Assembly (NCBI GenBank): GCA_947498025.1
Contig: CANMJR010000033.1
Span: forward strand, 1-32,555
Source: Helicobacteraceae bacterium
GTDB lineage: Bacteria > Campylobacterota > Campylobacteria > Campylobacterales > Sulfurimonadaceae
Reading direction: 5' to 3'
DNA: 32,555 bases
Position 1 is the first letter of the stretch; the number at the start of each line of letters is the position of its first letter. The notes under the pieces were generated by a model. It was not told the DNA's origin. It did no database searches and saw nothing but the letters and a program-made list of their open reading frames with translations. The translations under genes were made by a program, and so were the position numbers. Shown here one piece after another: positions 8,875 to 16,072 of the stretch.

Positions 8875-9303
8875 TTATACTCTTATTTCCAAAATAGAGG
8901 AATCCCTAGATGCCACTCTTTGATAGCCATGCATCTCTGTAGGAACCAACCTTTCTAAAAATGAATTATATAAACTGCTCACTGCTAGAACAAATTTTGC
9001 GTATCTTTTATTTACCGTTCTAAGTTTTGATAATTCAATTTTTAGTTCCGATAAAGATTGATGTTGTTCTTCATTTAAAAGTTGCGGCAAATCTTTTTCG
9101 GGGTGCGTGCTCATCAAAGCAGATATTTCATAATCTATCATGGCTTTTTTAGATTCAAAACTTTTCAATTTTTCGTCTTTTAGCGAAAGTCTCTCAAACT
9201 GAGGATCATTTTTAGCTTCTCTTATATCAGCTATATCCGACTCAGTAATTTCGATTAAATCTCTTAAATCTTTTAATGCTCCATTTAAGTGATGAGACAA
9301 CAT
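8875..9303 (-). CDS. flgN: FlgN-like flagellar export chaperone
   Basis: A 142-residue, highly charged, almost entirely helical protein predicted to form a coiled-coil bundle. Its size, helicity and position directly before flgK fit FlgN, the cytoplasmic chaperone that keeps FlgK and FlgL unfolded for export. Sequence conservation of FlgN is low, so the call relies largely on context. Its stop codon is separated from the flgK ATG by 1 nt. A C-terminal segment with hydrophobic residues (FVLAVSSLYNSFLERLV, about 105-121) may be the substrate-binding helix. Confidence 0.75.
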   Translation of the reverse strand: MLSHHLNGALKDLRDLIEITESDIADIREAKNDPQFERLSLKDEKLKSFESKKAMIDYEISALMSTHPEKDLPQLLNEEQHQSLSELKIELSKLRTVNKRYAKFVLAVSSLYNSFLERLVPTEMHGYQRVASRDSSILEIRV

Positions 9304-9329
9304 ATTAAACCCCTCTATATTTTTAAAAC

Positions 9330-9542
9330 TTACAGCAGCTCATCAGCTATTTTTTGAGATAAAGCATGTAAATTAATTTTATACTCGCCAGATTCGAGAG
9401 CATCTTTTATCCTCTCAATCTTGCTTGTATCACCTTGTTTTGAAATATTTGTACTATCTTTTTTTGTAACTTCTTTTGCTTCTGCATTACTGCTTGCGTA
9501 AGCATTAAAGAGAGCTGAACTATTAAGTTGTGAAATCATCAT
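9330..9542 (-). CDS. flgM: Anti-sigma-28 factor FlgM
   Basis: A 70-residue protein with a polar, probably unfolded N-terminal half and a conserved C-terminal sigma-binding region (SKIERIKDALESGEYKIN, then LHALSQKIADELL), the usual FlgM signature. FlgM holds sigma-28 (FliA) inactive until the hook is finished. Two adjacent ATGs (9542 and 9539) are possible; the second has better spacing from the AAGGG ribosome site. It lies between flgJ and flgN as in Campylobacter. A CGATAT hexamer at 9585-9590 on the minus strand resembles a sigma-28 -10 box, which would give the familiar autoregulatory loop. Confidence 0.88.
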   Translation of the reverse strand: MMISQLNSSALFNAYASSNAEAKEVTKKDSTNISKQGDTSKIERIKDALESGEYKINLHALSQKIADELL

Positions 9543-9584
9543 AAACCCTTCATCTAAATCGCTTTAGTATTTTTATATAAAGCT

Positions 9585-9590
9585 ATATCG
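9585..9590 (-). promoter_or_regulatory. Possible sigma-28 -10 box before flgM
   Basis: CGATAT on the minus strand, 43-48 nt upstream of flgM, matches the -10 element of Campylobacterota sigma-28 promoters. A TAAA-type -35 element at the normal spacing is not clear, so this is tentative. Confidence 0.3.
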
Positions 9591-9608
9591 ACATACAAAG
9601 CAAAAAAA

Positions 9609-9956
9609 TTAGCTTTTACGACTCAAATAATCGTAGAGCATTTGAGAAAAACCGAAACTTCCGGCACTTGCTTTACTTAGTTCATCTCTGTACATGGACT
9701 TATAAATTTTATCACCCGGATCATTCTGTTCTGAAAAAAGATTTTTTTCATCTTTCATGGCATTGTCCATGACCATTTTCAAAATTACAGACTCAAAAGC
9801 ATCTGTTTGCTCGCGAAGTGCATTATTCTCCTCTTTTGAATCTTTACTCAAAGCCAGTTTAAATTCAGCTCTGTTCTCTAATTTAGGTACTGCAATGCTC
9901 TCTTGCATCGCCGTTTGGGTATAAAAATTTAATGGATTCGTACTGCTAAAACTCAT
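9609..9956 (-). CDS. flgJ: FlgJ rod-capping domain protein (no muramidase domain)
   Basis: A 115-residue protein equal to the N-terminal rod-binding/scaffold domain of FlgJ. The core AFESVILKMVMDNAMKDEKN..FSEQNDPGDKIYKSMYRDELS follows the family pattern 'FEsmfl..ml..m......gs...y..ml...l'. The peptidoglycan hydrolase domain of the enterobacterial protein is absent, which is normal in Campylobacterota, where a separate enzyme cuts the wall. The ATG lies 1 nt after the flgI stop, so translation is coupled. Confidence 0.88.
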   Translation of the reverse strand: MSFSSTNPLNFYTQTAMQESIAVPKLENRAEFKLALSKDSKEENNALREQTDAFESVILKMVMDNAMKDEKNLFSEQNDPGDKIYKSMYRDELSKASAGSFGFSQMLYDYLSRKS

Positions 9957-9957
9957 C

Positions 9958-11001
9958 TTATATCACCGATAATTCAGCAGATATACTGCCTGCCGCTTTC
10001 ATAGCTTCCAAAATAGAGATAACATCTTTTGGAGTAGCACCTAATTTTTGTAAAGAACGAACCAAGTTGGCAACGGTCGTTGTTCCCTCTTTTGTATAGA
10101 GTTCTTTTTCATTTACGCCAATAACCATATCGCCATCAACAACCATTGAGCCCGCCGGCTTCTCAGGTATTTTTTGCTCTTTTATTTTTATAGTTATATC
10201 GCCATGTGTCATAACTATAGGTTTCACTTCAATTCCTATTCCAGCAATAATAGTTCCCGTTCTTTCATTTATTATAATTTTATCTTTAACTTTATAGTTC
10301 ATCTCTATATCTTGAACTTCAGCCAAAAATTCTATCATAGATTTATTTTGAGGTTTTTTTAAATTAATGGTTCTAGAATCCATCGCAACTGCAACCTGAC
10401 CCTTATAGAAGGAGTTAATTACTTTTTGAATTTCCACACTATTTTTAAAATCCGACTCTTTGAGGGAGAGTATTGCACTCTCCTGATTAAATAAATCTAT
10501 ATTAATCTCTCTCTCGACTAATCCACCCTCTAAAACAACACCCACCGTAGGATGCGATTCGCCGGCACCTTTTGAATTCTTGCCGCCGATGCTAACAGCG
10601 CCTTGTGCGAGAGCATATATCTTTCCATCCACCCCTTTGAGAGGAGTCATGAGCAGCGTTCCGCCCTCTAAAGATTTTGCATCACCAATAGATGAAACAG
10701 AAATATCAAATTTATCGCCCTGTTTTGTAAATGGCTTCAGTGCTGCAGTTACGACAACGGCCGCAACATTTTTTGATTTTATATCTGCCGGACTCATGTC
10801 AATGTTCATAGATTTCAACATGTTAGCGATGGATTGAAGAGTGAATTTTGAGGTTGTTCCATCGCCGGTTTTATTAAGACCGACAACAAGAGAGTAACCA
10901 ATAATTTGATTGTCACGAACACCCACTATATTTGCAACATCATTTATTTTAGTAGCATAAATAGAAGTTGCAAGAAGTAAAAATAGAGTAATTTTTATCA
11001 T
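9958..11001 (-). CDS. flgI: Flagellar P-ring protein FlgI
   Basis: A 347-residue secreted protein that builds the periplasmic P ring around the flagellar rod. The start is placed at the ATG of MIKITLFLLLATSIYA because AAGGAT lies at a proper distance upstream and this gives a clean signal peptide (cleavage probably after YA, residues 15-16). A TTG 33 nt further upstream stays in frame but would spoil the signal. Family blocks seen include KINDVANIVGVRDNQIIGY, GLNKTGDGT, TLLMTPLKGVDG..YALAQGA and the C-terminal VRSLQKLGATPKDVISILE. The length matches the family (about 348 aa). It follows rsmD and starts the flgIJMNK group. Confidence 0.95.
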   Translation of the reverse strand: MIKITLFLLLATSIYATKINDVANIVGVRDNQIIGYSLVVGLNKTGDGTTSKFTLQSIANMLKSMNIDMSPADIKSKNVAAVVVTAALKPFTKQGDKFDISVSSIGDAKSLEGGTLLMTPLKGVDGKIYALAQGAVSIGGKNSKGAGESHPTVGVVLEGGLVEREINIDLFNQESAILSLKESDFKNSVEIQKVINSFYKGQVAVAMDSRTINLKKPQNKSMIEFLAEVQDIEMNYKVKDKIIINERTGTIIAGIGIEVKPIVMTHGDITIKIKEQKIPEKPAGSMVVDGDMVIGVNEKELYTKEGTTTVANLVRSLQKLGATPKDVISILEAMKAAGSISAELSVI

Positions 11002-11051
11002 AACTAATCCTTGAATTGTAGAAGGATATAGCAATAATTATTCCAAGTGTA

Positions 11052-11648
11052 TCACTCTGCAGGATTAAAAAAGTATGTTATTGAGGTATTTCCGAATTTT
11101 CTTGTTTTTATTTTGGCAAATTCATTGATAAGGGGCGGTAATTCTAAGCCACTCATGTGCTCTATGATGATTAGTTTGACATTTTCTTTTGGAAGCGAAG
11201 CTATCATGGCTATCATCTTGTCATAAATATCGTCCATCCCTTCTCTCGTGCTAAATGGAGGGTCTATATAAAAAAATGCTTCTTCACCGCTTTTTTTTAG
11301 CTGTTTTACCACCGCACTTATATTTGAAAAACTGTCTCCAACAAAGACTTCGCATCTGCTCGGATCCGTTTGTGAAATATTTTCTTTTAAAACTCTAACT
11401 GCATCGCCATCTTTTTCCATAAAAAAAACTCTTGAAGCTCCGCGGCTCAGTGCTTCAAGCCCAATAGAGCCGCTACCGGAAAAAACTTCGACAAACAATG
11501 AATCAATTATATCAAACCCTATTGTATTAAAAAAAGATTCCAACACAATTGCTTTTGAACTTCTTGTCGTTGTTTTTGACGGAAGTTTTATGGTTTTTCC
11601 CTTGAATTTTCCGGAAACTATTTTTTTTATTACAGGTTTACTTTTCAT
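11052..11648 (-). CDS. rsmD: 16S rRNA (guanine-966-N2)-methyltransferase RsmD
   Basis: A 198-residue SAM-dependent methyltransferase of the RsmD/YhhF family that modifies 16S rRNA in the 30S subunit. The N-terminal segment IVSGKFKGKTIKLPS and the SAM-binding loop EVFSGSGSIGLEALSRGA (about residues 54-71) are characteristic. The catalytic tetrapeptide is DPPF (129-132), the family form of NPPY. The gene overlaps the preceding small gene by 11 nt and ends 50 nt before flgI, so it probably belongs to the same long transcript. Confidence 0.9.
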   Translation of the reverse strand: MKSKPVIKKIVSGKFKGKTIKLPSKTTTRSSKAIVLESFFNTIGFDIIDSLFVEVFSGSGSIGLEALSRGASRVFFMEKDGDAVRVLKENISQTDPSRCEVFVGDSFSNISAVVKQLKKSGEEAFFYIDPPFSTREGMDDIYDKMIAMIASLPKENVKLIIIEHMSGLELPPLINEFAKIKTRKFGNTSITYFFNPAE

Positions 11649-12009
11649 AAAATGCTTTCACTGCCCTTATAATATTTTGTTTATACTCTTGTGTTAGAAG
11701 TTCTATTCGTCTCTCTAAAATATCAAAGTCAAGCCCTGCGTCTCCATATTCCCTCTCAATCTCCTCTCTGATGCCGGAGATAGATTTTTTATACTTATTT
11801 TCAAGTGCCAGAATAAGTTGAGATTTTGAAAAGGGTTTTACCAAATCTGAATCAGCACTGCTTGAGATATAAAAACATCTCTCATCATAGATGCACTCTT
11901 CATCACGAACGACAATATCACACTGTTTCACTGAACATAAATATCTGGATAAAAAAATCTCTAAAGATTTTTGGAGCAATGGAGACTTACACTCAACAGC
12001 TACTTTCAT
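11638..12009 (-). CDS. Small protein resembling a degenerate response-regulator receiver
   Basis: A 123-residue protein not firmly recognised. The first about 70 residues alternate hydrophobic strands and helices and contain CDIVVRDEE (Asp31 where a receiver phosphoacceptor could sit) and, further on, DLVKPFSKSQLILALE. The KPF followed by a hydrophobic helix is the usual end of a CheY-like fold. The acidic pair near the N-terminus is missing, so phosphorylation is doubtful. The remaining about 50 residues are helical and charged. It overlaps the upstream exonuclease gene by 4 nt (ATGA) and the downstream rsmD by 11 nt, which indicates tight co-translation. The receiver resemblance is inference from pattern only. 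Confidence 0.6.
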   Translation of the reverse strand: MKVAVECKSPLLQKSLEIFLSRYLCSVKQCDIVVRDEECIYDERCFYISSSADSDLVKPFSKSQLILALENKYKKSISGIREEIEREYGDAGLDFDILERRIELLTQEYKQNIIRAVKAFYEK

Positions 12010-12728
12010 ACTCTTCCTTCTAAAAAATAATTGATACTATATCGCAAATCTTCGTCTAAATCTAAAATATTTGCTAGCATCCACTGCAAATAACTTGAGT
12101 CGCACATGCTAATCTCTTCAATATATTGTCCGGCATATTTTCCAAAACTAAGTTTTTGCATGAGTACCTTTTTGGTACTAAGCGCGCACATTTCCTCTTT
12201 TGAAACCATCTCTAAAAGATATTCATAAAGCAGTTTAATAACTACTGCGTCGCTTAGAGCGTTATGTGGTTTAATATCATCTTCAACTCCACACCCCAAG
12301 AGTTCTTTTTTCTCATCGCGATAAAGTTTTAACTCATATCTTAGAAAACCAAGTGAAAAGCCTTCACACTCAGGTATCAGATGTTTTGTTACTCTTAAAG
12401 TATCTATAACCTGCCCTTTGTAATGAAACCCGCTTTTTGCAAGCATTTTCAGATCAAATTTACTATTGTGTGCTATGAGCGTTGTAGTTTCATCGTTGTG
12501 GTCGAGCAAAAATTTATAAGTTTCACACTCTGCGACTTTTGGGGCATCTTTTAGCATCTCGTTCGTAATATGATTAATACTTGAGGCTTTTGATGCTATT
12601 TTTTTACCCTCATTCACTAAATCACACTTTGCAACTACTTTGGCTTCATTAACTCCAATCAGCCCTATAGAGCAGATTTTATCCTCCGCTTCAAGTCCGG
12701 TTGTTTCTACATCGAGGAATATCAACAT
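12006..12728 (-). CDS. DnaQ-like DEDDh 3'-5' exonuclease with C-terminal FGKYxG domain
   Basis: A 240-residue exonuclease. All DEDDh residues are visible: Asp6 and Glu8 in FLDVETTG, Asp92 in AHNSKFDLKML, and His155/Asp160 in HNALSDA. This is the fold of the DNA polymerase III epsilon proofreading subunit and of RNase T/exonuclease X. The extra C-terminal part (about 185-240) has LSFGKYAGQYIEEI..SYLQWMLAN, the pattern of the small DUF3820/exonuclease-X C-terminal domain (FGKYKG...YL.W). That makes an exodeoxyribonuclease X-like role more likely than replicative proofreading. It is 8 nt downstream of a small unknown gene and overlaps the next gene by 4 nt. Confidence 0.8.
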   Translation of the reverse strand: MLIFLDVETTGLEAEDKICSIGLIGVNEAKVVAKCDLVNEGKKIASKASSINHITNEMLKDAPKVAECETYKFLLDHNDETTTLIAHNSKFDLKMLAKSGFHYKGQVIDTLRVTKHLIPECEGFSLGFLRYELKLYRDEKKELLGCGVEDDIKPHNALSDAVVIKLLYEYLLEMVSKEEMCALSTKKVLMQKLSFGKYAGQYIEEISMCDSSYLQWMLANILDLDEDLRYSINYFLEGRV

Positions 12729-12736
12729 TGTAAATT

Positions 12737-13162
12737 TTATTTTTTAAAATTTTCGAGCATCTCATAGTAGTGTTCGAGTGTTATAAAACTTTTTTCAAAT
12801 CTATAACGAATAATAAATTCCACTATTTTATTTTTAAGTTCTACATCGACGCTCTCAGCTCTGCCAAAGTACCCGAGAGAGACATTCTTACTCTTTACAA
12901 TTGCATCTTTATCATAGCCTATCGCTAAAATTTGAAGGTATTTCCCCTCTTTTATTGCACCCAAACTTTCACTCAAAAGTGATGCCCCAGAGAGATTAAT
13001 AGCCTTAAATTCAAATAGTTCGATAAAATTTTCTACTTTTTTATCTATACCAATTTCACCGTATAACCCTTCTAAAATTTTCAGATTCTCTTTTCTAGCC
13101 ATCTCATAGCCAGACATTTTAGTTGTTAATACTTTTAATCTATCTAGGGCTGAACTCATCAT
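12737..13162 (-). CDS. Hypothetical protein, helical, first gene of the rsmD-flagellar block
   Basis: A 141-residue soluble protein with no signal or membrane segment. It is mostly helical with a short predicted strand region (YLQILAIGYDKDAIVKSKN). I do not recognise a family. Two ATGs in a row (13162, 13159) follow AAAGGA; the second has better spacing. A -10-like TATACT at 13178-13183 would give a very short leader. It is divergent from murA and followed after 8 nt by the exonuclease gene, so it probably begins the minus-strand transcription unit. Confidence 0.65.
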   Translation of the reverse strand: MMSSALDRLKVLTTKMSGYEMARKENLKILEGLYGEIGIDKKVENFIELFEFKAINLSGASLLSESLGAIKEGKYLQILAIGYDKDAIVKSKNVSLGYFGRAESVDVELKNKIVEFIIRYRFEKSFITLEHYYEMLENFKK

Positions 13163-13177
13163 ATTTCCTTTGGCAAA

Positions 13178-13183
13178 AGTATA
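13178..13183 (-). promoter_or_regulatory. -10 box of the minus-strand block opposite murA
   Basis: TATACT on the minus strand lies 16-21 nt before the first ATG of the hypothetical gene. It would divide this short intergenic region with the divergent murA promoter. Confidence 0.4.
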
Positions 13184-13224
13184 TCAAAAAAGTTTTTTAT
13201 TCCAAAGAGCATAAAATATTAAGC

Positions 13225-13230
13225 TATAAT
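13225..13230 (+). promoter_or_regulatory. -10 box of murA
   Basis: GCTATAAT (hexamer TATAAT) ends 34 nt before the murA ATG. The GC before the hexamer recurs in several promoters of this window. No -35 hexamer is obvious. Confidence 0.5.
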
Positions 13231-13264
13231 TACAAAAATTTTAACTACCTACACAAAGAGACTT

Positions 13265-14527
13265 ATGGATTATTTAAAGATACAGGGCATAAAATCCCTC
13301 AATGGAACAATTAAAATCTCCGGCGCAAAAAATGCCTCTCTTCCTCTTATTGCTATGACAATACTAGCGAAAAACAGTGTTCATATAAAAAACTTACCCA
13401 ATGTTGCCGACATCAAGACCATGTTAAAACTTTTATCAAATCTTGGCGCAGAGTGTGAATTTAAAGAGGATTATGTTGTTGTAAACACAGCTCCGCTCAA
13501 AGAGACGAAAGCAACCTATGAGATAGTAAAAACCATGCGGGCTTCCATCTTAGTTTTAGGTCCGATTTTAGCAAGGTTCGGTCATTGCGAGGTTTCGCTT
13601 CCAGGTGGTTGTGCCATAGGGCAGAGACCTATTGACCTACATTTAAAAGCACTTGAACATATGGGTGCAAAGATAACCATAAAAGCCGGATATGTTGAAG
13701 CAACCGCTCCAAACGGACTCAAGGGGTGTGACATAATTTTTGACAAAATCACGGTTACAGGAACGGCAAACATCGTAATGGCTGCAGCTTTGGCATGTGG
13801 AGAAACTACAATTACAAATGCAGCAAGAGAGCCTGAGGTTGTCCAACTATGCGAAATTTTAAATGAAAACGGCGTACAAATCGATGGCATAGGAACCGGT
13901 GAGTTAACCATACACGGAACATGTGGAAAGCTGATTGATATAAAAGAGTTTTCTGTTATTCCGGACCGAATAGAGGCAGGGACCTATCTTTGTGCCGGTG
14001 CAATTACAAGATCAGAACTTACAATTACAAATACCCAACCAAAGCATCTAGGTGCTGTACTTGCTAAACTTGAAGAGATGGGCAGCTCATTTACAATAAC
14101 AAAAGATTCTATTACAATTCATCCCTCAGGAACCATAAAACCCGTAAAAATCACTACGCAAGAGTATCCAGCTTTTCCAACAGACATGCAAGCACAATTT
14201 TTAGCCCTTGCGACTCAAGCAAATGGCGTTTCAATCATAGAAGAGAGACTCTTTGAGAATAGATTTATGCATGTGAGCGAACTTCAAAGAATGGGTGCGG
14301 ATATAACACTCCATGGAAACATTGCTACGGTTGTGGGTAAAACAGAGCTAAGCGGAACAGACGTTATGGCTACTGATTTAAGAGCTTCGAGCGCCTTAGT
14401 TTTAGCTGCACTCGTGTCCGACGGAGAGACAAATATACACAGAATTTACCACCTTGACCGCGGTTATGACAGTTTAGAAAAAAAACTAGAACATGTCGGG
14501 GCAAAAATAGAACGACTTAAAGAGTAG
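13265..14527 (+). CDS. murA: UDP-N-acetylglucosamine 1-carboxyvinyltransferase (MurA)
   Basis: A 420-residue enzyme of the first committed step of peptidoglycan synthesis: transfer of enolpyruvate from PEP to UDP-GlcNAc in the cytoplasm. The N-terminus [20 protein letters not shown] is classical. The catalytic, fosfomycin-target cysteine is present as Cys116 in [14 protein letters not shown]. Later blocks include [26 protein letters not shown] and [13 protein letters not shown]. The length equals the family norm. It stands alone on the plus strand, divergent from the exonuclease block and convergent with hspR, with an intergenic repeat in between. Confidence 0.96.
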   Translation: MDYLKIQGIKSLNGTIKISGAKNASLPLIAMTILAKNSVHIKNLPNVADIKTMLKLLSNLGAECEFKEDYVVVNTAPLKETKATYEIVKTMRASILVLGPILARFGHCEVSLPGGCAIGQRPIDLHLKALEHMGAKITIKAGYVEATAPNGLKGCDIIFDKITVTGTANIVMAAALACGETTITNAAREPEVVQLCEILNENGVQIDGIGTGELTIHGTCGKLIDIKEFSVIPDRIEAGTYLCAGAITRSELTITNTQPKHLGAVLAKLEEMGSSFTITKDSITIHPSGTIKPVKITTQEYPAFPTDMQAQFLALATQANGVSIIEERLFENRFMHVSELQRMGADITLHGNIATVVGKTELSGTDVMATDLRASSALVLAALVSDGETNIHRIYHLDRGYDSLEKKLEHVGAKIERLKE

Positions 14528-14544
14528 CAGATATTATAATTCTC

Positions 14545-14632
14545 GACAAAACAAGTTTTTTCGTAGCTTTAGGGGGTTGTAGGGACAATTTGTCCCTGCC
14601 AATAAAACGTACGCGTTCGTTTTATTGCGTAA
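14545..14632. repeat. Intergenic two-hairpin repeat, copy 1
   Basis: A repeat of about 85 bp shared with 20586-20671. Common core: GTAGCTTTAGGGGGTTGTA, then a GGGACAA-t-TTGTCCC hairpin (14582-14596), CTGCC, and a second hairpin with arms CAATAAAACG (14600-14609) and CGTTTTATTG (14618-14627) around the loop TACGCGTT, then GCGTAA. The arms of the second hairpin differ between copies but stay paired. It sits between the convergent murA and hspR genes, where it may also act as a terminator. GTAG before a hairpin resembles RAYT-associated REP elements; that link is inference. Confidence 0.8.
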
Positions 14633-14649
14633 AATAAAAGTAGAAGACA

Positions 14650-15030
14650 TCACTTCTTCTCTTCAAATATAATCATGTCATAAATACTTTTTTTAGTAAC
14701 AAGCGCCTTATCCGGAGAAACAGTCTGCCCGCTTTTTGCTTTTGTTACCTCGCGTCTTAAATCCAAAATATCCTGCTCCATCTCATCGACATTCTCTTTT
14801 AATCTCAAAATAATGTCAACACCTGCCAAGTTTACGCCAAGCTCTCGGGTAAGTCTCAAAATAAGCTTAATTCTATCAATATCCCTTTGAGAATAGAGTC
14901 TAATACGACCGTTGGATCTTGAAGGGCAAACAAGATTTTCTCTCTCGTACTGTCTTAAAGTTTGCGGATGTATCTCCAAAATTTTGGCAACTATACTAAT
15001 AAGATATACCGGCTCTTCATACTGATGCAT
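14650..15030 (-). CDS. hspR: HspR, MerR-family heat-shock repressor
   Basis: A 126-residue DNA-binding repressor. The MerR-type winged-helix segment is YLISIVAKILEIHPQTLRQY, then RENLVCPSRSNGRIRLYSQRDI, followed by IKLILRLTRELGVNLAGVDIIL, the HspR hallmark, and a coiled-coil helix. In Helicobacter and Campylobacter HspR represses its own cbpA-hspR operon and other chaperone operons. It starts right after dnaJ, with AGGAG at the end of dnaJ. The ATG at 15030 is chosen; a GTG at 15033 is also in frame. A HAIR-like operator overlaps the operon promoter at 15972-15992, consistent with autorepression. Confidence 0.92.
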   Translation of the reverse strand: MHQYEEPVYLISIVAKILEIHPQTLRQYERENLVCPSRSNGRIRLYSQRDIDRIKLILRLTRELGVNLAGVDIILRLKENVDEMEQDILDLRREVTKAKSGQTVSPDKALVTKKSIYDMIIFEEKK

Positions 15031-15036
15031 CACTGG

Positions 15037-15912
15037 TTACTCCTTTGGCAATTTTTCTTTCATAACTTTTACCAATTCTTCATCCAACTCTTCAACCTTC
15101 GGCAGTACAATATTTGCTTTTAAATACAAATCACCTCGAACATTCGTTTTTCGGTTCATCGCACCCATTTCTTTTACACGAAATCTCTGTCCGTTTTTGG
15201 TATTTGCCGGAATATTTAACTTTATCTCTTTTTCTAAAGTTGCGATTGTAACTTTTTCTCCAAAAAGTGCAGCATAAAGAGGTGCATCAAAGTTCTTAAC
15301 CAAGTCATCTTCTTCTCTTATATAATCAGGATTTGAGGCGACTGTTATTTTTAAAAACAAATCCCCTGCTCGTCCGCCCTGTGCATGTCCTTTACCTTTA
15401 ACACGCATCTTTTCACCGCTTTTAATTCCGGCTGGGATTTTTATGTCAAATCTCTCTCCATTCACGGATACGGAGTGAGAACCTCCAAGAATTGAGACAA
15501 TAAAAGGTATTGTGACATTTGTTTCAATATCAAGATTTGGTTGTTTGTGTGAAGAGCCTCCGCCGCCAAAAGCGCTCCCGAAGTTACCTCCACCAAAACC
15601 GCCGCCACCGGAGAACATGCTTCTTAAAATTTCATCTAAATCTGCATTTCCTGCACCTCGGTGTGAACGAGAAAAATCATGAAAATTTTGTCCGCCGAAC
15701 ATGTTGTCCCCAACTCTGTCATACTGTGCTTTTTTATCTTTGTCGCTTAGAATCTCATAGGCGGCATTAATCTCTTTAAATTTATCTTCTGCCGTAGGCT
15801 CTTTGTTTATATCCGGATGGTACTTTCTTGCAAGTTTTCTATACGCTTTTTTTATCTCTGCTTCTGTTGCACTCTCTGTGATTTCAAGTGTTTCATATAA
15901 CGATTTAGCCAT
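15037..15912 (-). CDS. cbpA: DnaJ/CbpA-type J-domain co-chaperone
   Basis: A 291-residue Hsp40. The J domain (about residues 1-68) has the HPD motif at 32-34 (RKYHPDINKEP). A Gly/Phe-rich linker (about 90-120) follows, then two beta-barrel substrate-binding domains. The cysteine-rich zinc finger of classical DnaJ is absent, so this is a class II/CbpA protein. It stimulates DnaK and delivers clients. It forms an operon with hspR, as in Helicobacter pylori (cbpA-hspR). The promoter upstream has TTGACA/TATAAT boxes with an HspR-like operator across the -35. The ribosome site (AGGAT about 11 nt upstream) is weak. Confidence 0.93.
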   Translation of the reverse strand: MAKSLYETLEITESATEAEIKKAYRKLARKYHPDINKEPTAEDKFKEINAAYEILSDKDKKAQYDRVGDNMFGGQNFHDFSRSHRGAGNADLDEILRSMFSGGGGFGGGNFGSAFGGGGSSHKQPNLDIETNVTIPFIVSILGGSHSVSVNGERFDIKIPAGIKSGEKMRVKGKGHAQGGRAGDLFLKITVASNPDYIREEDDLVKNFDAPLYAALFGEKVTIATLEKEIKLNIPANTKNGQRFRVKEMGAMNRKTNVRGDLYLKANIVLPKVEELDEELVKVMKEKLPKE

Positions 15913-15957
15913 TCTTTTTATCCTAAAATTTATATTTTTATCTGTTTATTAAGCATG

Positions 15958-15987
15958 ATTATATCATAAGGGTTGAGTGGATGTCAA
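15958..15987 (-). promoter_or_regulatory. Promoter of the cbpA-hspR operon
   Basis: On the minus strand TTGACA (15982-15987) and TATAAT (15958-15963) are separated by 18 nt. This is unusual here, since most promoters in the window lack a -35 box. The -35 lies inside the HAIR-like inverted repeat. Confidence 0.75.
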
Positions 15988-15992
15988 TCAAG
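15972..15992. promoter_or_regulatory. HAIR-like HspR operator at cbpA-hspR
   Basis: Minus strand: CTTGATT-N7-ACTCAAC, against the HAIR consensus CTTGAGT-N7-ACTCAAG. Twelve of fourteen arm positions match and the spacer is exact. It covers the -35 box of the operon that encodes HspR. The same kind of site lies at the grpE promoter (24365-24385). Confidence 0.75.
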
Positions 15993-16010
15993 TTTAGAGG
16001 GAAATTTTTA

Positions 16011-16061
16011 ACATGGCACGGCACCCAGAGAGTACTTCCTCAGGGTGTTCACCGCACATGT
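16011..16061 (-). terminator. Long imperfect hairpin after purH
   Basis: Nested complementary blocks form a stem of about 50 nt: ACATG/CATGT at the ends, then GC/GC, GG/CC, CACCC/GGGTG and GAG/CTC, with small bulges and the apical loop around AGTACT. It lies 12 nt after the purH stop. A T-run is lacking, so function as terminator is uncertain; an mRNA 3'-end or REP-like structure is possible. Confidence 0.4.
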
Positions 16062-16072
16062 AAAAATAGATA

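Noticed and set aside
16014-16030. TGGCACGGCACC resembling the -24 element of a sigma-54 promoter
   Set aside because: The TTGC element at the required spacing is missing, and the sequence is part of a hairpin.
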